Part shown: piece by piece, positions 35,201 to 43,024 of the stretch
Layout: every line of letters starts with the position of its first letter
How positions within the stretch are numbered: the first letter of the stretch is position 1
Assembly (NCBI GenBank): GCA_944470555.2
Contig: OX104128.1
Location: forward strand, 37,803,920-37,867,919
Reading direction: 5' to 3'
DNA: 64,000 nt
Source: Heterobilharzia americana
Lineage: Eukaryota; Platyhelminthes; Trematoda; Strigeidida; Schistosomatidae
Position numbers and translations under genes: made by a program
The notes under the pieces: model-generated
The model's input: the letters and a program-made list of their open reading frames with translations, nothing else
What the model was told of the DNA's origin: nothing
The model's database searches: none

Positions 35201-38200
35201 CTTTCTTGAAGGTGATTAAATGTGCAAAAAAACTGATGAAATATGTTAATTCATCATCAAAGAATAACTGAGGTTTTGCTAAATGATGTAACGACCAACT
35301 TTTGATAGATTTCCGTTGGTAGGTAGGTAGAGAGGTACACTGTTGCAGTAAGGTGCGTAGAACAGTGTGAGTTTAGTGATAACCACGAGAATCTCGAAGG
35401 GAAAACAGAAAGAGAAAAACATCAGCCGATGACTCAACAAGTATATAGGATGTACTTACGTGTAATAATAAACTATAACTTACAAACGGAACAAGGCCTT
35501 TACAATGGTTCCAACTAGTGAATGAATTCCATCAACTAGTATTTTAAGGTAGTCAGACTGAGCTGAGGAAAATTGGCTTGAAAAAACTCGTGAACATGTA
35601 GCGTCACACACTTCTCCAGAATCAATAGCCTAGGGTTCGACGAGATTCAACATTGATGCTGAACTAGATAGTTTTACCAAACTCCTTAAGCTGAAGGTAC
35701 CCGGTCAAGCATCCTCACCATTTAGCACGCTGTAGTATTACGTTGTACTGCTCGTAATCGGCCCCTTAGCCAGTTAGTTGGAACGCATTAGTATCTTGAC
35801 CCGACCTCCGAAATATACTATTCCATCCGACTACGCTATTGTGTTTTTTTTTGGTCTCGTATTCGTGAGTATATAATAAGTACGAATAATTAGTGATTGA
35901 CCTCTGCGTCTGTTAAGCTCGCACTAGGACAATTCCTAAAAACACTTTGTAAGAGGGAAGTTGCTTCACAATTCTTCTGACCTATGCAATTTCATGAAGA
36001 AGCTAAGTGAAGTTTAGACGAAAACCGAACTATAGTTGAATTAAAACTAACTACCCCTAGATGAACGACCCGGCCTTCATTGATTTGTTAATCTATCTAT
36101 TACTATGTTGAACTGTTTATCTTTTATGTATCAACTACCATTCACGTACGGTTTCTTAGGCACACTTTTCGAAGGAACCCATTGAGATGACATAAACGAT
36201 GTAACTTTCATCATACTCTGCACCAATAAAAATATATGGCGTTTCTATCACTTAGTAAGAAACGAAGCCTACTAAGTGAGTCGAATATTATTAATGGTTG
36301 AAATAAACAGTCTAAAGAATGGGACTTTCAAACCCTAATTAGAAACTAGATAAAACCTCAGTTATTACGTTTCTGTGACAACTAAAAGTTAACCCTCAAA
36401 TTAAACCAACTTCCATCCAAAACTTTTATGAAAAACTATTTATCTCATATACTTCTATATAACTTAAACCAGAATAACAATTACCAATTAAATAATGAAA
36501 AGCTGAGTTTTTCCATGGCAACCTTGAAGAAATCGTCACAAAATGATCTCCCCAACTGATAATCAATCGATAAGGAACTTCACTCCTGAGACCATAGAGC
36601 TATCAACAAACATTAGTTCATCACTATGCAAATTACCTAGCGGTCGTTAATAAAAGGGCAAGATCACTTCCTGTGTTAGTTGTTTTCTAATTACCAAATC
36701 AAACACTGTCGTTGTGCGATCGTTGCTACCGAGATGAGTTTGAACCTGAGCTTTTTCTACTAAAAGATGGTTACAAGTCAAAAGACAGTTTAGTTTTCAT
36801 GGCTTTCCCCTCAGTCTTCAACATGTTCATCGTCAAATTTATTATACAGTGCAGCACTTTCCTTGGTGCTTAGCAGGTTCCGATTGAAAATCCGACTGGA
36901 AGTCAGCACTGTCCTGCCCTAGCTTGGTGGTCGGGGTGTTAAAATCCCACTCTGTTATAACCCAGTCGTATTCGATAGTTGTCATTACGGATATTAGTCG
37001 CAGTCATTGTCGATCCTGTTCCTCGTCACTAGGAGAGGGTCGATAGAGTCCTCCCACCAAACACGTAGTGTTTTCGACCCTAAACTGGTACCGGATTGAG
37101 TCTGGGAACTATCAGTACAGCGTCAGTGGGTTGTTGGCTTTTGAACTGGTTGGGTAAGTATACAGCTTCTATAACATCCTCCTTGTGCTTTTCCTTTCCT
37201 GAACATAAATATACCGTCTATATTTGCTTCAATATCGCTCATATCCGCCGATGATCAATTTTCCATCAGGATTACAATTTTTGGAGGAAAGTGGGAACAG
37301 GAAGATTCTAGCTCCATCATCTTTCCTCTAAGTCCCCTCACACTGTTTTGAAAGCACTTAGAGCTGCATCCCGTGACATACGGTGTTTTAGTGGTGGCTG
37401 ACAGTAGAGGGTTGTGGGTAGTAATGAAAGTTGTTACCAGCTCCAATGGAACCAGCCTATGCATGCTTCCCACACTGGTTTCTGGAGTCGCTACTGAGTC
37501 AAGGTTGTTAATCTGAACGTCGTCTATGTATAACAATGATGGTCTGAGGACTGATAGTAACCATCATTTACTGTTTTCGCATTCTTGCTGATAATGTCCT
37601 TATCTGTGTACCACGCATGTAGCACTCCTGCTAGGGGCTCCGAGCATCTGAAGGTGACAGCTAGTAATCTAAGTGACACCATTATTGTCAGGTCCGGGAA
37701 CGTGAGAGCCTACAAATCACCATCACCTCTAACCCGCCCAACTTCATCTGTTCTAGTAATCACTACCTTTATTAAACGCCATGACTATATTTTCCTCTTG
37801 GTGTATCTGTTGTTAGTTCTTGTATGCCGTGGACGACCATGTTTGTTGGTCTTTGCACATGAGGTACTTCGCAGGGATCTTGCTTGGCGAACATGGCCGG
37901 TTCGGCCTAGCATTTGTGCTGAATAACCGATTGATAACCAGTGTGCAAAGGCAAGGAACCCTTTGGCTTCCTTATTCGAGCCCAGGAACACACTCAACTC
38001 CGGTTTCCCTGGAGATGAATGACTACCTCTGTAGAGGCTGCACAGTTTTGTCTCTAAGTTCCCTAGTCCCAGTGCTCAGCATGTGGTGTACCGAGGCTGT
38101 TTGTCAAAGAGTTCTCTTTTCTCAAGTTTATCATCACATACAGGAACGTTAAATAAGATGATCGAATTTGATCGATAATGGACATTTTTGTTACCATCTG

Positions 38201-41200
38201 CAATGGGTAGGCTTTAATGGACAAGTTTTGCCCTCTTTTCCATTGTTACACATCTTTTACGATATCCAGCAGTGGTTGCCACCAGAGTGGCTTTACGGCT
38301 TAGGGCTGGTATGGTTGGCAGTCATTTGGCCATCTTTAGATTATTCATAAGCATAACTGTCCGTTGAGTATCACTGACTTTCTTAGTCTTAAGACTATCT
38401 TTCACGACAGTGGTTTTGGAGGATATCTGGATTTCAATAACTACTGAAAAGTTATTTATAGCTTCTTTAAACGAGCCTGTAGCTAGAAGTAATTTTATGT
38501 GGCACTTTGGGCCGACGAACCGCGACCACCTCCATGGGCACTGGCGCGAAAGCATAATATTGGTCTGGTAAATCCTTACCACATTGACAATGCTCACATC
38601 TGTTACAGAGGAAACACATGAAGGCTGCGTCATTTCGGATACAATGAGACCACATGTGTGGCATTCGTCATCATGGACAAAACACATAGCCAGAGGGTTT
38701 CTTTTCGTTCTGTCGTTTCCTCTTGGCCGATTTTATAGGCAGGTTGGGGTTTGAGCTACGTGTTGCAGTAAGGTTTGCATTTCACTGACTGAAAACAGTG
38801 GCCCTCTGAGTGCTGTGAGGGATAAGGAATTAACTTTTCTGGGACATTAAAGTTCATGATTATTTGGTTTAGTTTGACCAAGATAATGAGCAAGGATTCT
38901 TCGGGATATTTTTACACAGCTCCAGGTTCATTTTCCAATGAGAAACTGGTAGGCAGTAGCTTTAGTGAAACTACATGAGGTATTTTTGCTGCTAGATCTT
39001 ACCAATGCATTGTTACTATGCATTTCAATAATTAGATGAGAGAAAAAGTAAGGGAAAAGCAGACAAAAATGTGTAAGTCAAGGTAAGGATGATAATCTTT
39101 GGTAATACAAAAATAGGTTATCAACCTTACCCTCAGTCCTCTAGTCTTACGACTCTAATGAATGCCAAAATTTACTCACAAGCTCAGGGTTTATGATCGA
39201 CTGAAATATATAGTGCTACAGATGTAGCAACCTGAGCTACAGCAACTGATCGAGACAGATAGACTTACTACACCGTTTACTGTTTGGAGAACGATGGTAG
39301 TGACCAAGTTAGAATTTTACCTTCCACAGAAGATTTTTTGCAGAACAGTCAGTTCATAAGATATGAGCTTTGACTGGATTGTTGTAAATGTGGTTATTTT
39401 ATAGTAGAATAGGGACGAGATAAAATACGTCAGTTTTCGAGTAACTGGTATTAACCACAACAGCATTCATATCCTCTTGTAGAAGTAGCCTGTCCTCATC
39501 AATGTGAATGAGTCTCCAGAGCTCTCCATCGTCTGAAAACATGTAGATGGAAGATCTATTACCCCCAACGCAACCCATTCAGGTAGAGTATGAACAGAAG
39601 TGGATACAAGAAAGGGTCTTTAGATACTCCACTCTTTACCGGTTTCCAAGAAGACAAAATTTCGGTTACCGTCATTGTCTGCCTACTATCGTAAAGCCAA
39701 TCTTTGACTGTGATCTAAACTACATTATCAGTATCAAAGTTTTTCAGCTTCTTTAGGAGATAGAGGTGAAAAATCTTATCAAAAGTTTTTCTGAAGTCGA
39801 TAAATATTATACCAGTTGGAATACTTACGTCACTGGTAGCAGCCAAATCCTCTCTTGGAATGATGAGATTTATCAGAAATTACTGCACAACCACAACCCA
39901 CAGCTAAATGCCTATTCACCTCTGCATGCAACAGAATGGCATTACCGACAGTCTTTTCCAAAAGCATAGCAACTAAACTAGTCAGAGTGACCAGAAAGCA
40001 GTCAACCACTGGACGTCTATGGTCAGTATAAAAATCTGAAGGAATGACAGAATTTGTTCAATACATGAATAATACCTACTGACCACTTGAAATAACAAAC
40101 GGGAAAGGTTCTTTACTCTTACTTTTAAGAACACCAGGTTTCAGTACCCGACTGTCCAAACCTACATAAATGCATGTACATTGTTTATGCCTTCTACTTC
40201 CTTAGTGAATACATTCATGTATTTTTACTAGTGTAATCCCGGCATTGTATAAACATTCATGGTAGAAGTCTAAGACTCTTAAACAGTTTCGTCAAGGTAG
40301 GCTGAAACCTCTTCTGTGGCATTTGATACCTTTGAGCTTACATCAGAACCTTGATTACTTGGACTGGTTATTTCAATGGGAGTTTCAGCTTGTTCGCTTT
40401 ATGATCAACAGAATCCAGTTTCCTGTTGATGCGCTTAGAACCTACAACTGACACACTGAGTGAGATTCAGTTGTTAATCCAAATTAATCGCATCAGTGTG
40501 CGCCTAGGCTCGGTGTCCAGTGATACTAAACACCTTGAAATGAACCCGATTATTTTCAGTACAACCGTTCTTCCTAATTAATACATAACAGAGTGTTACA
40601 GCCATAGTTCTAATTCTTTTTAGCTTCCTCTAATATGCAGGACTTGGATGAACACGGCATTTTGCGTACCCATAATGAATTCGGTTTGCTGATAGCATGA
40701 TCACCTGGCTTTAGTATGGTGTACATTTTGTAGTACAATTTGCTGTAATTATTACACTGCATACCATCATCCCTTAGAGGCAAGAACTTACCTCCCATAA
40801 AGGTAAAATGAAACAACTTTAACGTTGTTTTATCTCAAAATGGTCAAAGATTGAATCATTACCCGAAACACTGACTAATTCGACAATATGAAATGAAAAC
40901 CAACTGATCAGCTTCTGAGTTCATCTAAAATTGAGATGAAGTACTCAGGATGATGCTGCAGGTATTTATTACGCCAAATAATATTTACAAGGAATACTCA
41001 ATGGTGAAAATGTCTTCATTCACCCATTTTTTTCATGCATATTACGAATATTCTATGGAGAGATGGATCCCTTTTGCGGCCACCACTAAGTTTGAAAAAT
41101 GAAGGAAACCTTCTTAGACATCCTACTTCTTAGAAATTTGCCTTAGTAGACGCGTCCATAATCCCATCAACCTGTATTTGGTTAAGCAAGATGTCTACAA

Positions 41201-42539
41201 GCTTTGAAGTGATTATGGCCAAAGGAAATATAGTGATGAATGTGAATCTTACACCTTGTAATTTTACAGAAGGTGTATTTCAGGATCCCAGCTTTTCGTG
41301 AAGCACGCGACACAGTGAGCTGCAGTCCTAGACCTGGTTTTAACACTGAATTCACTATAATTTTCAAAAATGACTGTTACATTTAGCATTCCGGACATTG
41401 TCTTTGCTGTCTGAAAATTTCAATTTGATCAACTGTAACCTAAAACTATTTCACAAAAGTTTTCAACCTTTAAAGACATTCAGGATATCAAAACTATCCT
41501 CCGTAACGAGTGGGAAGTCTGCATGAAAGTCGTCAACGGAGATAACAACTAATGACTTCGTGTTTTCGATCTCCCTGAAGTCCTTAATACTGTCAGAGTC
41601 AAGGTAACCCATTATCCACCGTTTCAACAATCAATCCTGGTTTCATTTTAACTGCGATTACTTTGTCAGGTGCATACGTGGAGATAGTTGTACTTATGTA
41701 TTTAAGCTTCTTCTCATTCTCGTGGAGTATAAGTTCACAGCTGATTGACCTTTCATAGTAAGAATACCTGATCAATTTACTGTTGCACGGTCTGCTTAGC
41801 CCCTGCATGTCCACAGTGAATGGATGATCTTATAAGATTCACACAAGAAAGCACAAAACGATTCAGCCGGTTCATACGGTTAAATTTCGTGAGCAATATG
41901 CTTCATTGAATGCACACTGTAGACGAGGTTGTCACTGCTGTAACAAAGTTCATACTCAAGGAGAAAGTTACTGAGATCCATTTAAACCCCTTCCAAAAAA
42001 AGTCGTGGTATAACTTAGGATTGGAAAACAAGTAAACCGCAAATGAAAGTCAGAGAAAATTAAAGGAAAAAGGTAGGGATAAAAAATCTCCTAGATAAAG
42101 TAGAAACAGTCGACACTATGATATTCCAAGTGGAAGCTTAGTTTAGAGTACGATGTTTCCGTGAGAAGTTCATAGGTATATGCTTCGAACATTTCAGTAG
42201 CCCATTATTGATAGTAATCAGCATTTTATTGTTCATCTTACCTTCTCTTTGGGTTGCTAAAGCCTGACATAAGATTATCAACGTCATTCAAGCTTGAAAA
42301 ACGTCACTTCATTTTTTTATTACACAATTGGTGCGATAAGTAACTCATAGAAATGTCATAGGTCATCGTTTTCTACCCCAACTTCTATTCCATAAAAATC
42401 CATTTGTCATTCAATCAAGTTATCATTTCTAGTATAATCAAGAATTTATTTATCGTAACATTATGTGTTTGTATTTCAGACTGTTCAACTGTGTAATGCT
42501 ACTCATGTAGACGGAATGAATTATGCGGACTTTATATAA
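17237..42539 (+). CDS. Two-domain saposin-like secreted protein (nine exons)
   Basis: Spliced model: 17237-17282, 17334-17380, 20622-20691, 20799-20917, 24627-24704, 27303-27339, 31113-31234, 34850-34930, 42480-42539. All introns are GT-AG, all phases agree, and the product is 219 residues ending TAA. Residues 1-15 (MFWFMIFLCSLNTIL) are a signal peptide. Domain 1 has cysteines 56, 59, 85, 95, 119, 125; domain 2 has 134, 137, 165, 174, 199, 205. The order and spacing (C-x2-C ... C ... C ... C-x5-C) are those of saposin B, where pairing 1-6, 2-5 and 3-4 is known. N-glycosylation sequons lie at N112 and N206. Family knowledge suggests lipid binding or membrane perturbation in lysosomes, gut or secretions; the exact role here is unknown. 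Introns of 2.6-7.5 kb are packed with retroelements. No AATAAA is seen in the first 150 nt after the stop. Confidence 0.85.
17334..17380 (+). CDS. Saposin gene exon 2
   Basis: Encodes SSSTDGYITYDNQSN after the split Thr codon. Acceptor AAAAAAG, donor AAT|GTAAGT, leaving phase 0. Likely contains the signal-peptidase site and the start of the N-terminal spacer. Confidence 0.75.
17668..17828 (+). mobile_element. tRNA-derived SINE, group T1 (copy 2)
   Basis: Head AATAGCTCAGTGATAAC with a decayed box B (GGATTTGAATCTC), then the T1 body from GTTGCAGGCACC to GATTGCCTGTAATC. More diverged than the copy at 14157. In intron 2 of the saposin gene. Confidence 0.7.
17829..18194. other. Intron sequence, nothing recognised
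   Basis: AT-rich intron 2 sequence between a SINE and an RTE copy. Confidence 0.5.
18195..20515 (-). mobile_element. RTE-like retrotransposon, RT and C-terminus (copy 4)
   Basis: Minus-strand copy with 3' tail at 18195-18235. In order from the element's 5' side: KDKRYFYETLASEAEQAAGR (about 20130), WADHFKKLLNRP, PTKVEVLNAIKLLKCGKAAG (about 19820), IDFEKAFDSV (about 19350), NGRNLKDIASFTYLGSIVST (about 18860), then RRKWRWIGHVLRR (about 18440). These are the pre-RT, fingers/palm and palm-distal segments of an RTE polyprotein. It is 5'-truncated (no APE endonuclease) and has several frameshifts and stops. It lies antisense to the saposin gene in intron 2, ending 107 bp before exon 3. Confidence 0.85.
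20622..20691 (+). CDS. Saposin gene exon 3
   Basis: Encodes IKPVTQLEDVLHSLIS, then YQGPSNP. Acceptor TTTTAG, donor CAT|GTAAGT, leaving phase 1. Spacer before domain 1. Confidence 0.8.
20799..20917 (+). CDS. Saposin gene exon 4 (domain 1, Cys 1-3)
   Basis: Starts SCFGCKFLVW and contains EVTCKNL. Acceptor TATTTCAG, donor CCT|GTAAGA. Phase 1 in, phase 0 out. The preceding intron is 107 nt. Confidence 0.85.
20918..22009. other. Intron 4 sequence, nothing recognised
   Basis: AT-rich, no coding homology or clear repeat. Confidence 0.5.
22010..22265 (-). mobile_element. Sm-alpha-like hammerhead SINE (copy 2)
   Basis: Read on the minus strand: a tRNA-like head with GTGATGTAGTGGATAACG (box A) and GAGTCCGAATCTC (box B), then the hammerhead region at 22081-22125, then the CCACTGGTAGTCACGATCC block. 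The core has GAGTCCCAAATAGGACGAAA, but the CUGA box is changed to ATGG, so it is probably inactive. The schistosome Sm-alpha family is known to combine a Pol III head with a hammerhead. Confidence 0.75.
22280..22447 (-). mobile_element. Sm-alpha-like hammerhead SINE (copy 3, partial)
   Basis: Carries the TTGGACCGAACTGATCGG segment and the hammerhead region at 22399-22445 (minus strand). CTGACGAG is intact but GAAA has become AAAA, removing the catalytic G12. The tRNA-like head is absent. It lies just 3' of copy 2, in the same orientation. Confidence 0.7.
22448..23295. other. Intron 4 sequence, nothing recognised
   Basis: AT-rich; no supported feature. Confidence 0.5.
23296..23412 (-). mobile_element. 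tRNA-derived SINE, group T2 (copy 1)
   Basis: Minus strand: TCGTAATTCAGTTGGTAGAG (box A), GTTTCGAATTATT (decayed box B), preceded by the group's flank AAACCCTTGATGATTGAAGT. In inverted orientation to the copy at 23618. Confidence 0.65.
23618..23790 (+). mobile_element. tRNA-derived SINE, group T2 (copy 2)
   Basis: CTCATAGCTCAGCTGATAGAG (box A region) and GGTTCTAATACGG (box B) at tRNA spacing, flanked on the left by GAGTGAAGTGAAATAAAAAT and on the right by the inverted form, ATTTCACTTTCAATCATC, ending CACCCAGTATAAAG. Confidence 0.7.
24059..24455 (+). mobile_element. tRNA-derived SINE, group T3 (copy 2)
   Basis: Head CCCAGTGGCTAAATAGTCAACGC with box B GAGTCCGATCCC (about 24263-24330), then the T3 body (AGTCTCATACTAGGATAAGA, CAGTGCTCCCAG). 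A 28-bp direct repeat (24031-24058 and 24428-24455) brackets the unit; it overlaps the usual T3 tail, so it may be either a target duplication or an older T3 tail. Confidence 0.7.
24627..24704 (+). CDS. Saposin gene exon 5 (domain 1, Cys 4-5)
   Basis: Encodes CKRILTEFLDFAYD, then LIYNYSSADLCA. Acceptor TATTTCAG, donor GCA|GTAAGT, phase 0 both sides. Confidence 0.85.
24787..25150 (+). mobile_element. Fold-back tRNA-derived SINE, group T3 (copy 3)
   Basis: tRNA-like core at about 24966-25036 (CCCAGTGGCTCAATGGTAACGC; box B GGGTTCGATCCC) followed by the T3 body. A perfect 45-bp inverted repeat brackets it (24813-24857 and 25110-25154); the left arm is an inverted copy of the T3 tail. The 12-mer ATATCTTTAGAT at 24775-24786 and 25151-25162 looks like a target-site duplication, so the whole fold-back unit seems to have inserted as one piece. 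Located just after exon 5 of the saposin gene. Confidence 0.8.
25163..25764. other. Intron 5 sequence, nothing recognised
   Basis: AT-rich, no supported feature. Confidence 0.5.
25765..26008 (-). mobile_element. Sm-alpha-like hammerhead SINE (copy 4)
   Basis: Minus-strand copy with a decayed tRNA-like head (25860-25960) and a hammerhead at 25796-25840. The ends share the AGCAGTGGAATC / TCCACTGCTAG block in opposite orientations, as in the copy at 34300. Confidence 0.7.
25796..25840 (-). ncRNA. Hammerhead ribozyme, core intact
   Basis: CTGACGAG and GAAA boxes are both present. Stem II is GTCT/AGAT, changed from the usual GTCC/GGAC yet still pairing. Stem III CGT/ATG, cleavage triplet GTC. 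Stem I ATCCAG/TTAGAT has one mismatch. Likely folds; activity may be reduced by stem I. Confidence 0.65.
26009..27302. other. Intron 5 sequence, nothing recognised
   Basis: AT-rich; no supported feature before exon 6. Confidence 0.5.
27303..27339 (+). CDS. Saposin gene exon 6 (domain 1, Cys 6, and linker)
   Basis: 37 nt encoding IAGICSNPPKIN. Acceptor TTAACAG; donor AACT|GTAGGT, chosen over AACTGTAG|GTAACG because only phase 1 keeps exon 7 open. The cysteine sits five residues in, exactly as in exon 9, which supports the call despite its shortness. Confidence 0.75.
27340..29904. other. Intron 6 sequence, nothing recognised
   Basis: About 2.5 kb, AT-rich. A somewhat less AT-rich stretch at 28015-28340 could be an old repeat, but I recognise no family. 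An open segment at 29222-29331 between TTTTAG and CAG|GTAACG is exon-like but does not fit the saposin phases. Confidence 0.45.
29905..30260 (+). mobile_element. Internally deleted RTE element (copy 5)
   Basis: About 29910-29998 matches the element's 5' leader (GGATAGAGAGGGAAGGTTG, then CTACCCCGTAAAACC), as seen at 43440-43510. It joins at about 29998 directly to the 3' terminal region (GAAAGTGGAGTTGGATTGGG to the GGAACCCAAGGGATAAATAA tail). Nearly the whole ORF is absent, although both ends of the element survive. It lies in intron 6. Confidence 0.75.
30535..30728 (+). mobile_element. tRNA-derived SINE, group T1 (copy 3)
   Basis: Box-B-like AGATTCGAATCCC and the T1 body (GTTGCAGATATGCCTTGCC to GATTGACTTCCTACATCC). 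The box-A half is too diverged to promote transcription. Confidence 0.65.
30729..31112. other. Intron 6 sequence, nothing recognised
   Basis: AT-rich; leads into exon 7. Confidence 0.5.
31113..31234 (+). CDS. Saposin gene exon 7 (domain 2, Cys 1-3)
   Basis: Starts FCPVCLLGVAEGKN and contains VHACDNLKLEVQ. Acceptor CCTAACAG, donor CAA|GTGAGT. Phase 1 in, phase 0 out, as in exon 4. Confidence 0.85.
31350..32320 (-). mobile_element. RTE-like retrotransposon, 3' end (copy 6)
   Basis: Minus strand, tail at 31350-31385 (GGAACCCAAAGGACAAATAA). Contains NKIQIFNTKS, the two- to three-unit CACTG site (about 31890), and the KTGLQVN and KEVVSFT blocks with frameshifts. 5'-truncated at about 32320, before the palm. 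In intron 7, starting about 115 bp after exon 7. Confidence 0.8.
32321..33171. other. Intron 7 sequence, nothing recognised
   Basis: AT-rich; no supported feature. Confidence 0.5.
33172..33347 (+). mobile_element. tRNA-derived SINE with inverted ends, group T2 (copy 3)
   Basis: TCGTAGCTCAGATGGTAGAG and GCTTCGAATCCC at tRNA spacing. The unit is bracketed by inverted arms, ATACTGGGTGA plus TTGAAATGAAATGAAAAT on the left and their complement on the right, interrupted by 9 extra nt on the left. Best-preserved T2 copy. Confidence 0.75.
33470..33715 (+). mobile_element. tRNA-derived SINE, group T3 (copy 4)
   Basis: Box B GGGTTCGATCCTC (about 33580) and the T3 body AGGAGTCCCATATTATGAAG to CTGATGTCAGTCTATGATG. 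No inverted left arm, unlike the copy at 24787. Confidence 0.7.
34300..34592 (-). mobile_element. Sm-alpha-like hammerhead SINE (copy 5)
   Basis: The most complete copy. On the minus strand it has a tRNA-like head with GTGGTGTAGTCGATAACG, an intact hammerhead at 34424-34468, then the CCACTACTAGCCACTGCC block and the CCGATCAATTCGGTCCAA segment. It lies antisense in intron 7. Confidence 0.8.
34424..34468 (-). ncRNA. Hammerhead ribozyme, complete
   Basis: Read on the minus strand: stem I ATCCAG/CTGGAT, six perfect pairs; core CTGACGA; stem II GTCT/GGAC around loop CAAATA; GAAA; stem III TGC/GCA; cleavage triplet ATC. All catalytic positions (C3, G5, G8, G12, A15.1-U16.1) are present. Matches the known schistosome Sm-alpha hammerhead. 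Confidence 0.8.
34850..34930 (+). CDS. Saposin gene exon 8 (domain 2, Cys 4-5)
   Basis: Encodes CTQFLDKFYQEATD, then VVKHILEPHFVCE. Acceptor AATTTTAG, donor GAG|GTAAGA, phase 0 both sides, as in exon 5. Confidence 0.85.
34931..35287. other. Intron 8 sequence, nothing recognised
   Basis: AT-rich; no supported feature. Confidence 0.5.
35288..35860 (+). repeat. Possible solo LTR or LTR fragment
   Basis: The sequence starts TGTAACGACCAAC, has a TATATA-like box at 35442 and AATAAA at 35467, and is richer in GC than the intron around it. This arrangement resembles an LTR, but no second copy, primer-binding site or coding part is visible, and the right end is arbitrary. Confidence 0.25.
35861..36839. 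other. Intron 8 sequence, nothing recognised
   Basis: AT-rich; no supported coding or RNA feature. Confidence 0.45.
36840..38890 (-). mobile_element. CR1-like retrotransposon: ORF1 and endonuclease start (fragment 4)
   Basis: Minus strand. About 38660-38520 encodes a PHD-like finger: CHTCG, then FMCFLCNRCEHCQC and DLPDQYYAF, corresponding to the ORF1 finger at 58190-58000. About 37990-37800 fits the later ORF1 part. About 37345-37255 reads SVRGLRGKMMELESSCSHFP, the NVRGLRGK start of the CR1 endonuclease, with decayed endonuclease sequence to about 36840. Many stops; no RT attached. Confidence 0.7.
38891..39259. other. Intron 8 sequence, nothing recognised
   Basis: AT-rich gap between two CR1 fragments. 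Confidence 0.45.
39260..40310 (-). mobile_element. CR1-like retrotransposon RT fragment (fragment 5)
   Basis: Minus strand, about 39810-39540: IIFIDFRKTFDKIFH (palm, normally DFSKAFDKV.H), then LYDSRQTMTV and SSWKPVKSGVSKDPFLYPLL (normally SGVPQGS.LGPLLF), then FRRW where FADD is expected. The catalytic Asp pair is lost. It lies 5' of fragment 4 in element orientation, so it is not the continuation of that copy. Confidence 0.68.
40311..41059. other. Intron 8 sequence, no confident call
   Basis: AT-rich. The minus-strand frame at 40610-40816 has no recognised domain; it lies downstream of the DUF4806-like pseudogene and could be part of the same decayed gene. Confidence 0.35.
41060..41815 (-). 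pseudogene. DUF4806-like protein gene, decayed copy
   Basis: Minus strand. An exon at about 41620-41468 reads SDSIKDFREIENTK, then VVISVDDFHADFPLV and SFDILNVFK. After an acceptor TTTTCAG at about 41395, TAKTMSGML is followed, after a frameshift, by VLKPGLGLQLTVSRASRKAG, FCKITR, and then AIITSKLVDILLNQIQVDG and IMDASTKANF. The same protein blocks recur at 51995-52335. Intron positions are shared, so this is not a retrocopy. The acceptor of the mini-intron near 41210 is lost. DUF4806 proteins of invertebrates are often tied to DNA transposons; the assignment rests on the L..LG..RK...F...KI pattern and is tentative. Confidence 0.5.
41816..42479. other. Intron 8 sequence, nothing recognised
   Basis: AT-rich, leading to exon 9. 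Confidence 0.45.
42480..42539 (+). CDS. Saposin gene exon 9 (domain 2, Cys 6, and stop)
   Basis: Encodes TVQLCNATHVDGMNYADFI and the TAA stop. Acceptor GTATTTCAG. It follows a 7.5-kb intron; the sixth cysteine five residues in completes domain 2. Confidence 0.8.
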   Translation, partial: TVQLCNATHVDGMNYADFI

Positions 42540-43024
42540 AACAATTTTTATCCAAACCAAAAACCATGTTGCTCTGTTAAAATATGAAGGAAAAACATAA
42601 TTCAATCCTTAAACATTTGTTTTTTGAACAATTTGTAATGCATTGCACCATTGCAGCGTAAAGTGGTTTGCAAGGAAACAGGGAAAAGACATCAATGACC
42701 AAGAGTGATGAAATAGCCGGAAAATCTTCATAGATTGTTCGAATTTGAAGTTGACTAATCACTCGAACTAAATGTATTGCTTCCAAAACAACTTGCTTGT
42801 TAAGAAAGACGATGCAATTTTGTTCTATTTGATGAGATACTGATAATGTACCCCACCTAGGTGCCTTAAGTTCTAGAATAACCAAGATATACAGTTATAA
42901 GAAGCCCTATTTGGTAACATAATGAAATATATCGTTCACGTTTCACTGCCGGATGTGTTTGTGTACTAGAAATCAATCAAATGGAAATGATCAATGGAAA
43001 TAATTGCAAACGTTAGGGGATATA
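42540..43024. other. 3' flank of the saposin gene
   Basis: Should contain the 3' UTR. No AATAAA close to the stop. The minus-strand frame at 42577-42885 shows no recognised domain. Confidence 0.4.

Noticed and set aside
42577..42885. Minus-strand gene after the saposin gene
   Set aside because: No recognised domain, splice pattern or codon signal; it overlaps the likely 3' UTR.
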